Source of the DNA: Symbiodinium natans
Taxonomy: Eukaryota; Sar; Dinophyceae; Suessiales; Symbiodiniaceae
DNA length: 64,000 bases
Assembly (NCBI GenBank): GCA_905221605.1
Contig: CAJNDS010000158.1
Coordinates: 784,176 to 848,175 of the forward strand
Direction of reading: 5' to 3'
Under the pieces are notes generated by a model. It was not told the origin of the DNA, made no database searches, and saw only the letters and a program-made list of their open reading frames with translations. Position numbers and translations under genes: made by a program. This document shows, one piece after another, positions 53,691 to 63,221 of the stretch. The first letter of the stretch is position 1. The number at the start of each line of letters is the position of its first letter.

Positions 53691-53845
53691 GCCCGAGGTG
53701 AAAAATAAGATAGGCAAGGTTGAAAGAAAGACATTTCAGCAAATCCGAGGTTAAAATAAAGACCCGAGGTTAAAACAAAGATAACGAGGTTGAAAAAAAG
53801 ACAACCCCATTAAACAGCTGAGAGCTGCTACCGAGTCTGCGCAGC

Positions 53846-55500
53846 TTGGATTCGGATCTACTCCTTATGCATCTTCAACACGTACGCTTAAAAGCACCAT
53901 CAGTGTGGTTGACCTGTGTTCTCTGTGACTTCCCGGGCGCTCCAAGCCCGGATACAAAAAAAGGGTTGAGGGTGACTTGGGCACAGTTGGATCGACATGC
54001 TAAGATGCGTCTCCTGACCATCCCCATGACAGCAGCAGCCCAAGTTGAGAATCGGATTGTGGGCTTCGGGGGAGGAGGGTTTGTGGCCCGGGGAGTTCCG
54101 GATTGAAACAGGGGTCTGTTACAACTTGGAGAACTGTTCTTTCCAAGCTTGCGGCCTATGGCTTCGACATGCTTCGCTGTGAGGCAAGCGTCTGGGTTGC
54201 TTGATGCAGACAGCCTCCGTCTGGATTCTGAGGCCATGATCGTCCTTCTCATGGCGGCTGGCGCTGGCACGTGGCTTCGATTCCGCAGACGTTGCCGCTG
54301 GACAGCACTGTGCCTGGTTGCGGTGGGCTGCGGGCTTCCCCAAACACGACAAATGAACTACTCCCGCCGTTCCACCTGTCGCATTCAGGTAGTCTTAAGT
54401 GGTCTGCCACAGGTTGTGGAAAACAGACATGCCAGCAGGCGCAGGGTCGGTAGCCAAGGTGACGTATCACGCACGATGATGCCCCCCAGCCGATCAATGT
54501 CAAGGCGCTGTCGCCTTTCACGAAGTCACTGATACCAGTTGAAGAAGCCGTTGTTGACTAGGTTTGCTTGGAGATGTTGACATTTTGTGCCGCAACATAC
54601 GGGGCTGCTCAAGTTCTGAGTCTGCAGCCTGGTAGGACCGACGACTTGGAAAGCAAGCAGCTCAGATTTGCTTGAAGCTGGTGTGAGTCGCCACAGAAAG
54701 AGGGCATCGCGTGGGATCTGTAGTGCAGTGCGATACTAGCGACACGTTGCCTGTCACGCAACCTGCTCGTTGTTTGTTGAAACTTCGCCTGAACCAGTGA
54801 TGAAGGGGAACGCTTCACCAAGCACCTGCCCACAATCCAATCACGAAGACGATGAAAACTTGTATAAACACCCTTTTCGCTTCAAATCCGACTGATCCAT
54901 GTGACCTTGCCACGCCCTCAAGGTCTAGCGGAGCCCTGCATTGTGGAGTGAAGCTCATGTCGAGCTGCGCTACCCAGAATGCCCAGCAATGGGGAGACGA
55001 TGCTGTGCGCGCTGCGGTCCAGAGTGGGGCAAACAAGCGGCTATTGAAAATGGTAGAAGCCCCTGCGGGATGACCCACTTCAGGGTTTGCTCCTTAGCTC
55101 CTTACGGCAAGCGACGTCTCCATTTGGTCGTTGCTGGCCCCTTGTTGCACTGCCCAGGTCCACTGAACCCACACCATGCTTGGGCCTTCTCCGAAAATGT
55201 ACACAAGACACCCCACCTACGGATCTCACGACATCTCACGACGTCTCACGACTGGCACCATGGCGCCAAATGTCTCACCGCAGTTCTTGTAGCTCTCCCG
55301 TGGTCCCTAGCTGCGGGATGCTGCGGGTGGATGGCCCGGGGTGCCTTTGATCAGGAGCGTATGGCGCAGAGCCGATGGTTCAGGGTGAAAACAAACGGCA
55401 TAATATCAGGCACATTGTATGTACGTTCTTGCGTGCGCAAGAGGAATGGACATCATTGGGTTTGCCTTTGCGGATTTTGCTTGGGGAAAACTATGTAACA
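53846..55500. other. overlapping open frames, no gene resolved
   Basis: Frames at 53846-54106, 54149-54532 and 54941-55498 (+) and 53875-54270 (-) overlap. None shows a recognisable motif. ACATCTCACGACGTCTCACGAC near 55230 is a local repeat. Confidence 0.3.
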
Positions 55501-56648
55501 CACTCGCAAAATACGGCAACGATGTGTTGTGGACAACGATAGCGCAGGCACCAATTGGGAGCGTCCAGTAGCCCAACCACGACATCTAAACCGTACATGC
55601 CTATGCAAGGAAGACTTTGCTAAGTCGTGAAGCAATTCCCTTTTTGCTGGTGGTTGCCTTTGCTCTGCTGCTTTTGCGGGGATCACGCCATGCGCAGCCC
55701 CGTCCCGCCCCCTACCCTGAAACAGGAGTCTTGCACCCTTATAGGTCTCGGCATCCTGGGCAATTCAGACGCGATGACTTTGGTTCTTTAGTTAGTTTGC
55801 TGCGGAAGGTGTGCTGCGGAGTATGACTCTTTCGTGTTGGTGCTCGTTTCTGAGTGAAGGTGGAGGAAGAAACATGGAAGAACTGGCCACTCCCATGACG
55901 GTCTCCGCATGTCACGTTCTGCTTTCACTGATGGGCCCTTTTTCCCCTTGCCCCATGGTCTTGCGAACTACGCAGGCTGCGACCGTAAAGTTGTAGATCG
56001 GAGTTCTCTTTCACGGGATCTGTGCTGGTGGAGCCATGCGATCGGTGGCGTTGGGAGCGACTGCGAACAGACTTAGATAACAGAGGTGCTCAGCACCGTT
56101 TCAGGACGACGAATCGATGGCTCCTGCTGGACCTTGTGCTGAAAGAGGCACAGGTGAGCTATAGCCGCTAAGATGAGGGCGTGGAGAGCCATGACCTGCT
56201 CGACACGGGTGGGTTTCAGAGTTTGGCGTCTTTGTGAAAAGCACAGATGCAGCTTAGAAGCGATTGCTGATAGGTCGGCAAGTTGTAACGAGCATGATAA
56301 ATAGGTGTCAGATAACCATGCGATGAACCAGTAGCCCCTACAGTCGAAGAATGTCGAAGAATACAAGTGGCAATAGCAGCAACCGCATGAGTGGGTTGCT
56401 GATGGTTGTTGTGGTCCCCCGTGCCTCAGCCAAGTCGTTTGAAGGCCCCACAGCTCGTCTCCTTCGATATCCAAGCTTCACTTGGTCAGGTAGTCCGACA
56501 AAAGCTGGAAGCGCATGAGACTAATAGATGCATCTGCATTCTTAGTTTCGAGGTGTTAGGTTCGTTGCTAATGTTTTCTGGGCCGTTTTGTTTCTCAGTA
56601 CTTGCCGATGCCAAGAGCAGCTGAGTCGGACTTGACCTTTATCTACTA

Positions 56649-56725
56649 TTTGCCTAAGAACCCCAAAAGAATAAGAAACATCAATCCCTATACTACCCTT
56701 ATAAGGATGGGGGTTCTTAAGCAAT
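56649..56725. mobile_element. short inverted repeat, family G
   Basis: TTGCCTAAGAACCCC mirrored by GGGGGTTCTTAAGCAA. A related half-element occurs at 44535-44590 (GGGATTCTTAAGCAA). Confidence 0.65.
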
Positions 56726-58019
56726 TACTAGCTATGTCTGCGGGCATGAGAGGTGGTTCCTTGGGAGAAGGCGGAGGGATTTTGTCGCAGCTGCGCGGAG
56801 CCGGGCCGATGCGTGTGAATTGGGGTAACTGTGCTCCGCAGTGCACGACGAGCTAGGTACCAAATTTCCGAGTGCCTCACAGTGTCCCCGTCCCAGAGGT
56901 ACTGAAGCACATCATTTAGGGTGGTTGTTCTGAATTCGGAGTTTCAATCTCATCGCTTCCCTCGTAGCTGTTCGAAGCAGGAGGTTTAGCTCAGGCACGC
57001 GCCTCTTGTGGCAAGCCTCCCGACCTTGCCTGCGAGCGACGAACTGTTTGATTTGGCCATGCTCAGAATTACCAATCACCCTACCGTGAAGCCAAAATTG
57101 CTTCTTATTTGCAATCGACTGTCGAACGGGAGGGCTAGGAGAAAAGTGCCCATCAGGGATGCTCTTTGGACATGGGCTGATGTTGTTCCTGGGCACGGGT
57201 GGCGCACCCTTCGGCTCGTTCATCCTCGGCAAGACAAGCCTCTGTGACCTTGAAAGGTTTGAAAGAGTGCCATGCTGGCCGATCCATTGATGTGCGCCGC
57301 TGCTTATTGGATACTGCAGGTGGAAGCCGCAATGCCTCCAGACTGTTGCATGTGTCCTGGGCAATAGGCATGAGACTTATGGGGTGCTTGAGTTGTTTTG
57401 TGCGTCAGCCAAGCCCGATCATGATCACTTGAATTATGCGCCGGCAAGTCATCGTCCTTGCCATGGGCTAGCTCTCATACATCTCACACCGGCAATGATT
57501 TCCGAGAGCCTGTGGAACAGCCCTTCGGCTGCAACAGGAACCCCTTGAGCTTCTCAGGATTGATGCTTCGGGCGTTGCCCGGCTGTCGTCGCGTTGCCGA
57601 ATCAAGCTGCGCAACTTCCCTCATCCCACTTGTGATGACCACAACTGTGACTCTTTTGCCCTTAGCTCTGCAACCGCGCATGGTTCCAGCCAAGCTGCGT
57701 AGACGCAGGGCTCGTTTGAGGGTGCACTTTCTTATGCTGTGTCCCTGCTGCCACCATTAAGCCTCTACCGTGCCTAGAGCACCGGGGCATGCTCTACATC
57801 GCACACAGGCGCAGGAAGAATGATTTGCAACAACCTTGTGTGTGTGTGTGTGTGTTTTTTGCCCAGGTTCGGCCATTCACACCAGCTTTCCTGATTATGA
57901 TTGCCGTTGGGTTGGCCCCATTGCGCAGCACTGAGTTCACGCAGGTTTGCAAAGCCTGGAGCGCAGCCACCTGCAAAGCCTTCTGAATGCCTCTGAAGTC
58001 TGAACCTCTGAGAGCCGAG

Positions 58020-58194
58020 GCTGGAAGCCAGCACGGGGAGACTTGGTCCCAGCTGCGGGAGGAGCTGATTGAAGGCTGCTGTGCCACAATCAAGTTCGGG
58101 GAGTCGGCTTCTAATTACAAGCAAGGCCTGCTTCCTACAGCGATTGCAAGCAGATCTAGGGACAAGGCAACGTGCACAAAAGACAGCAGCAGCT
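58020..58194 (+). CDS. candidate long exon, unknown
   Basis: GCCGAG|G to a GTAAGT donor. Reads AGSQHGETWSQLREELIEGC, then CATIKFGESASNYKQGLLPT and AIASRSRDK. Strong coding composition and good donor. Family not recognised. Confidence 0.55.
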
Positions 58195-58444
58195 GTAAGT
58201 AGTCTCCTCCTTGTGAAATCGGGCCGCCCAATGACAAAGCAAGCCCAAAGGGCGGACAGGCAGAAGATGACGGAGGAGTTTCTTTCTTCGCCACCTTGCC
58301 CCACATATGTGCCTCACAGGGTTTCCCGTTTAATTAGGGTTTAGGCTTCGTTGAGCAGCCGACCCAGAACCCAGGAAGATCAAGTGTGAACAGCCAAAGT
58401 ATTCGTAAAATCCAGGTATGTGCTTCTCGGCATGTCTGAAGAGT

Positions 58445-58501
58445 GTTGGAACCACGGGCGAGTCAGACGATAATACCCTGGTCAAGAAAATTGCGACTGC
58501 C
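58445..58501 (+). CDS. candidate exon, unknown
   Basis: Frame VGTTGESDDNTLVKKIATA, with a GT near 58502. Acceptor not certain. Coding-like, short. Confidence 0.35.
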
Positions 58502-59531
58502 GTCCTAAACCCTACCTGTCACCGCAAAACATCCAAAAGCTCCACGACATGTGTGTTTCTATTTGAAAACAAGCCAAAAATTAGTAGACAAATGGAGCCC
58601 GAGATGAAAAATGAATACCTACATGATAGCGCATGCACCATGTCGGCACCTTGTAGATGCCCTGGCCTTCTCTTCAGGCTGCTTTCTTAAAGAGGGGCGT
58701 GCAAATCTGCAGTCATGCTGCAGTCAGGCCCTGAAGCTTAGAAGTATCCTGATGGCAGTGTGGGCTGATGTCCGATGTGCGGGGTCCAGTTTTCGGACCT
58801 TTGAACAGTAGCCTCGCCCACTTGTGCTCTAAGCCCGAAAACGAGCCGCCTGTCAGGTGGCGTGAGCTTCCAGCCGCAAACGCTGGCACTGGCCCACTAC
58901 GCGCTGGAAAAAAATGACCCTTGCCTGGGTGCTTCTTTTTGTGAAGTAAGCAAAGCAACATTCGCAACAATGGTTACAGCAGCAGACTCAGCAACGTGAT
59001 AGCAACATGCTTATTCTTCCCGCGCCCAGGATGCCAGTGTTTGTCCTTTGGGAAGCCTCACATCTTGCTGGGCGCTGCATGCGGCTGGCGTGCGCACATG
59101 CAGCCGAACAGCAGAGGCCCTTGATCTCCTGAGATAAGCTTTGCAATGCCCTGGCGATTCCTGGGCGAAGGCTCCGGAAGTGTGAGTGATTCGAACAGCT
59201 CAGAAAAGCCAGCCGATGTGATTGACAGGCGCTGCCTCTGCTTGAAGCCCTTGCCAGCAGATGGCCACTGTTGCGGTTCCTCGCCCATGTGCGCCGCCCC
59301 CTGTCGCGCATTTATCTGAGTGGAAGCCGCAACTTCCTTAAGCATCACTACGCATTCAAGTGCTGCAACAAAAACAACGTAATCGTCAAGCTTCAATTGA
59401 GCATGCTTCTGAAACCCTCACAAGAACGGATACTTTTTCATGAGAGAGTCTGCGCAGGTCATAGTTGGATCCGACCCGTCGGCGGGATCTTCTCATGCGA
59501 ATCGCTGTTCCACCCTTCCATTGACTGGGTC

Positions 59532-59575
59532 ACCAAGCAGCAAGAAGAGGTACGACTGCTCGAACATGTTGAAAG
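59532..59575 (+). CDS. candidate exon, unknown
   Basis: Frame KQQEEVRLLEHVE up to AG|GTTCCC. Helical and charged. The start is uncertain (CACCAAG or AAGCAG). Confidence 0.4.
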
Positions 59576-59639
59576 GTTCCCTGAATGCGCGTGTACAAGG
59601 AGATGCAGGGGTGGACGTGCAGAGGGATGGCATTTGGAA

Positions 59640-59711
59640 TATGGGGGTTTCCGAAATTAGGGGTACCTCATGGGGGCTGATTCAAAATTGGGGGTTCCGT
59701 AAACTCCCATG
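59640..59711. mobile_element. MITE-like element, family B copy (short)
   Basis: TATGGGGGTTTCCGAAATTA...GGGTTCCGTAAACTCCCAT, 72 bp; shortest complete copy. Confidence 0.75.
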
Positions 59712-59849
59712 TGATGGCAGTTGCTGTTGCTTCTTACTTCTTAGGGACCGAGGACAGCTGGCATACCATGCTTGAAGCCGTGACTCGGCCGCAGTGAGGG
59801 AGGACACTGAGCACAGCCAGAGCCTGACGTGCGCGCCCAGCTCTGTCAG

Positions 59850-60137
59850 GTTGAAAGCGAAGAGTTCGAGGAGGACAAAATGGAAACCCTGGGCGGGCCT
59901 GCTGTGGACGAAGCTGGCACGGAGGAACCCGAGCCCGTCAGAGAGCTTTCGAAGTTACGTTCATGTCTGCATGGGCTCGGTCCCCAGGTGGCAGATTCTG
60001 ATGCATTGCCCTCCGCCAGGCAGGCGGCATCGTTTGGAAGTACTCTTCCGGGGCAGAGTACGAAGGCACTCCAATCAGCGTTTTCACAAAGCACCTCCGC
60101 TGTCTCGAGCATTGTTTTGGAGGTGCATGTGGCTTGA
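59850..60137 (+). CDS. candidate terminal exon, acidic protein end
   Basis: After CTGTCAG|G the frame reads VESEEFEEDKMETLGGPAVD, then EAGTEEPEPVRELSKLRSCL, and continues for 95 codons to TGA (60135-60137). An internal GT at 59991 could be a donor instead. Acidic then Ser-rich; no domain recognised. Confidence 0.5.
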   Translation, partial: VESEEFEEDKMETLGGPAVDEAGTEEPEPVRELSKLRSCLHGLGPQVADSDALPSARQAASFGSTLPGQSTKALQSAFSQSTSAVSSIVLEVHVA

Positions 60138-60954
60138 ACTAGCGCAGGGATGTGACATAAATTAAGTTCGGTCGCAGGCTGGGGATATCAAACCCGTGCC
60201 CTGTAGTCTGAACATGTCATGGAAGTAGCAAATACGGTGCTAGCTTAGCCGCAGTCGTGCTGAGGGCCAGTAGCGTCGTCCTGCCCGAAGATCACAGCTC
60301 CGCCAAGCAAGCTGAAGAGTTCCAACGTCAAGGGGCAATGTTTGCGTTCGCTGCACACATGGATCCAGATAGCTTTCTTTGAGCCCTTCCCCGAAAACCC
60401 TGAAAACAGTAAAACCGTTGAATCCCACTAACATGTCCCAAAGTGTCTCAAAATGTCCCCCAAATGTCCCTGAGACCTAAACCCTAAACCCTGAACCCTG
60501 AACCCAAAAAGCTCCTGAGGCTTTGTCTGCATGGGGTGCAGGCGGCATTTCTCTTCCGAGCCTCTGGCTTGGTCATGGGCATTTCAGCTGCCTTCAGACT
60601 TCCTTCAGGTGCATGTGTTTGGTATTGTTTAATATACAGTTTGATTTGTATAAGTCATTAATATTACTGTATTGACATGGGCCCCTTTCTGTACAATAAC
60701 TAGCATATATACATGTATATACATACAAATACGTACATACATATGTGATTGGTGACTTCAGCTAGAAGTCAGTCGTGACTGGAACTGTCAATGATCAGAA
60801 AAGCACTCGGTGCAGTCACAGCTCAGCCCCCGGTTGTCGTGGAGAGGAGTCTGGGATGGTTGCCACTGACGATGGGCGGCATGTGTGTAAACAAGGGAGC
60901 CTCCACCCACCGTGCCGCAGAGAAGTTCTGCAACAACTTCCATCGATACTGGGT

Positions 60955-61026
60955 CCCTAAACCCTAAACCCTAAACCCTAAACCCTAAACCCTAAACCCT
61001 AAACCCTAAACCCTAAACCCTAAACC
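60955..61026. repeat. CCCTAAA array, ten units, before an acceptor
   Basis: Perfect heptamers ending 11 bases before the acceptor of the next exon. Confidence 0.97.
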
Positions 61027-61037
61027 TGGACCCCTAG

Positions 61038-61098
61038 GCGACTTGGACGTGTTCAAGATGGTGGAGGCCGCTCTTGGCATTGTCGGTGGCGACAACAG
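61038..61098 (+). CDS. candidate exon, pair member 1
   Basis: CCCTAG|GC to AG|GTGCG. Reads DLDVFKMVEAALGIVGGDN, leaving AG, which with the G of the next exon makes Arg. Coding-like; family not recognised. Confidence 0.55.
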
Positions 61099-61268
61099 GT
61101 GCGCGGCCAGCAGCCTTTCTTTCAATTTTCGTCATCAGTGCTCGTGCTCCCATCCTCAGCCCCTAGCAAGTTTCTTCTGGAAAGTCTCTTTCGTGCGAAG
61201 AGAAAATTAGCCGTGAATAAGCCCTGCATTGGCAGTCATGAAAGCAGCCCCCCAGATGCAAAATGCAG

Positions 61269-61327
61269 GATTGAGGACCTGCTGAATACTCGGTGGCCTC
61301 TGCTGCCCGGCACAGACCAGACGGGGG
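61269..61327 (+). CDS. candidate exon, pair member 2
   Basis: AATGCAG|G to GGGG|GTTTAA. Reads IEDLLNTRWPLLPGTDQTG; phase matches the exon at 61038. Confidence 0.55.
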
Positions 61328-61638
61328 GTTTAAAAGGGGAGCTCAAAATCGTGGGCTTCAGGGTGCAGAGATTTTCAAGTCCAAGAAGTGAGACTTGAGA
61401 GCGTCATGAGCGTGAGAAGGTTGGGACAGTTGCGGGGGGCTTGGGAGCAAGAGCTGAGTCCCACTATTGGTTTTTGTGCACGTAGATGTTGATGACAAAA
61501 GCGCATGTCTCCACGTATTCTGCCCCGCCCTTCATATCTACTGCGCTGCAATCACATGCACGCTCCTGAAATTCCTAAGTAAACCCTAAGCCCTAGACCC
61601 TAAACCCTGAACCCCCCCTAAATCCCAAGTGGGACCAG

Positions 61639-61702
61639 GCTCAGCTTGCTGCACCGGCGCCTGAGCAGAAGGAGTTGAGGGGGCCTTCCTTGGCCAGGGC
61701 GT
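61639..61702 (+). CDS. candidate terminal exon
   Basis: After GACCAG|G the frame AQLAAPAPEQKELRGPSLAR ends at TAG. The phase does not match the previous exon directly, so the link is unproven. Confidence 0.3.
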
Positions 61703-62027
61703 AGGTTCACAGATCGAGGGCTTCAGGATTTCTGCTGCTCAGCCCCGTGCTGACAGCTTTAGGGATGCTAAGGGCTTCGGGGTCTCTTCACTGATTCAGG
61801 CTGGCCCCTGGTCCTGAATTATTAGTCGTAGACTTTCATGCTTAAATGGTTAAGCGGCTTAATTAAAAGTAAGCCCCTACAGACCCTCAAAGAGCGAGCA
61901 ACGCAAAGACAAGAAGCGAGGCTCTCATGCATGAAGAGGAGGTGGGATGACTTGGCCCTGGCACCCAGCGACTTCGGGCCGGATTTGGGGAGAGAAAAGG
62001 GTCTAGGGCTCAGGGTTTTTAGGGACC

Positions 62028-62145
62028 CCAAACCCTAAACCCTAAACCCTAAACCCTAAACCCTTTGGGGCTTAGGGTTTAAACCCTAAACCTTTGGGGT
62101 TTAGGGTTGATGGCTTAGGGCTTGGGGTTTAGGGCTTAGGGTTGA
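62028..62145. repeat. CCCTAAA array facing a TTTAGGG array
   Basis: Heptamers on one strand, then CTTTGGGGCTTAGGGTTTAAACCCTAAACC and TTTAGGG-sense units: a head-to-head arrangement. Confidence 0.93.
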
Positions 62146-62185
62146 GTGGGCACTGCATTACATGAGTCTGGATCTTGGTGTCATT

Positions 62186-62232
62186 GTTGGGATGTTCCCC
62201 CTTAGTACGAATAGTCCACAATAGGTAAACCC
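62186..62232. mobile_element. partial family A element
   Basis: TTGGGATGTTCCCCCTTAGTACG and TAGTCCACAATAGG match the left half of family A; the right half is absent. Confidence 0.55.
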
Positions 62233-62278
62233 CAATAGCAGACCTTGACTCAAGGATCTGCTCTCCGTTTTCTCCCCG

Positions 62279-62530
62279 ATGGCGGAGCTCACAGCGCGGC
62301 TTCTCTTCATGGGCTTCCCCGGTCCAGTGTCTTGGCGTTTCTTTGTGGTCTTCCTGAGCAAGTATAAGGTGCGTAGAAGGAGCAAGGAGCAGGATTTCGA
62401 GAAGGTTAGGAGTGAACACAAGAGTGACGGCAAAAAGAACCGGGTCATTTTGAGTGCTGCAGTTTGCACAGGCAGGAGAAGAGGCAAGAACAGACTTCTT
62501 CCTAGTGGACTTTGTGTTCTTGTCATCTGA
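62279..62530 (+). CDS. possible small protein, uncertain strand
   Basis: ATG ORF of 83 codons: MAELTARLLFMGFPGPVSWR, then FFVVFLSKYKVRRRSKEQDF. A longer minus-strand frame overlaps, and a MITE begins at its end. Weak. Confidence 0.25.
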   Translation: MAELTARLLFMGFPGPVSWRFFVVFLSKYKVRRRSKEQDFEKVRSEHKSDGKKNRVILSAAVCTGRRRGKNRLLPSGLCVLVI

Positions 62531-62693
62531 GGGTGGTTACATGGTCCCTTGGTATGGGCTCTTAAACGAGACCCTTTTTCTACCCCATACATACCCTAGA
62601 CAACCCAAGGGCCCATACATCAGAACCCTTCAATGAAAGGAGGTAAGGGACCACATTAAGAAACCATGTACTGTAACTACCCTAAGATGTCAT
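62530..62693. mobile_element. MITE-like inverted repeat, family F
   Basis: GGGTGGTTACATGGTCCCTT at the left; AAGAAACCATGTACTGTAACTACCCT at the right, plus mirrored GGGACC/GGTCCC blocks. Confidence 0.65.
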
Positions 62694-63115
62694 CTTGAGT
62701 TGCATCACGCCAAGGTCTTGGTGACCTTTGTCTCTGCTGCGCGGGCAAAGTACCTGCCAGGGTTCATAAGACACGCCGAACGCAACTCGCCCGCATGGCC
62801 TCCTTCAACTACATATGCTGAGCAGCGAAGCCCTACAAAGGACAGGGGACCAGAAGAGGGACTGAGCACAAGAGCTTGAGAGAGCTTGAGTTCGATATCT
62901 AGACTTCTGCCCTGCGGACGCAGGTCTTGGCTTTGTGGGGCGGACACTGGTCCTACCACAAAACTCTGAAATTCTGCAAGCCTGTTCCAAGCTGGTGGAC
63001 TCATGCCTCCCGGTTCTGTGACCGGGCCGCACTCCCCGAGACTTGCAGTTGCAGGTCCCACTGGATTCAAGAGTGTGTTGTGCAATGTTGGGGCCTCTGC
63101 TGGGCATGTGCTCAG

Positions 63116-63221
63116 GTCAGTTTTTCCCGAGCTGGCGAAGTACACGCTGCTCGCATTTGCTGCCAAGCTGGGGGTCAGTGTCCTCTATGCTGACCTGGAC
63201 ACATGCATGCAGAATCGCAAG
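63116..63221 (+). CDS. candidate exon of a nucleotide-diphospho-sugar transferase-like (GT77-type) protein
   Basis: GCTCAG|G to AAG|GTAGCA. Reads SVFPELAKYTLLAFAAKLGV then SVLYADLDTCMQNRK. GT77 and related families have K...LL..LG..VLY.D.D, where the DxD binds metal and sugar nucleotide; here DLD is intact. Only this exon is visible, so family assignment rests on one motif. Confidence 0.45.

Larger units (their letters stand above)
49085..53807. mobile_element. 4.7-kb satellite-bearing element with AACCTCG inverted-repeat ends
   Basis: The left end (49085-49345) carries nine AACCTCG motifs spaced ~20-30 bases with T-rich spacers. The right end (53672-53807) carries the inverse CGAGGTT motifs with A-rich spacers, so the ends are inverted repeats. 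CATTAAA flanks both ends (49078-49084 and 53808-53814), consistent with a 7-bp target duplication. No transposase ORF is visible; the interior is satellite plus an insertion. Looks like a large non-autonomous DNA element. Confidence 0.7.
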
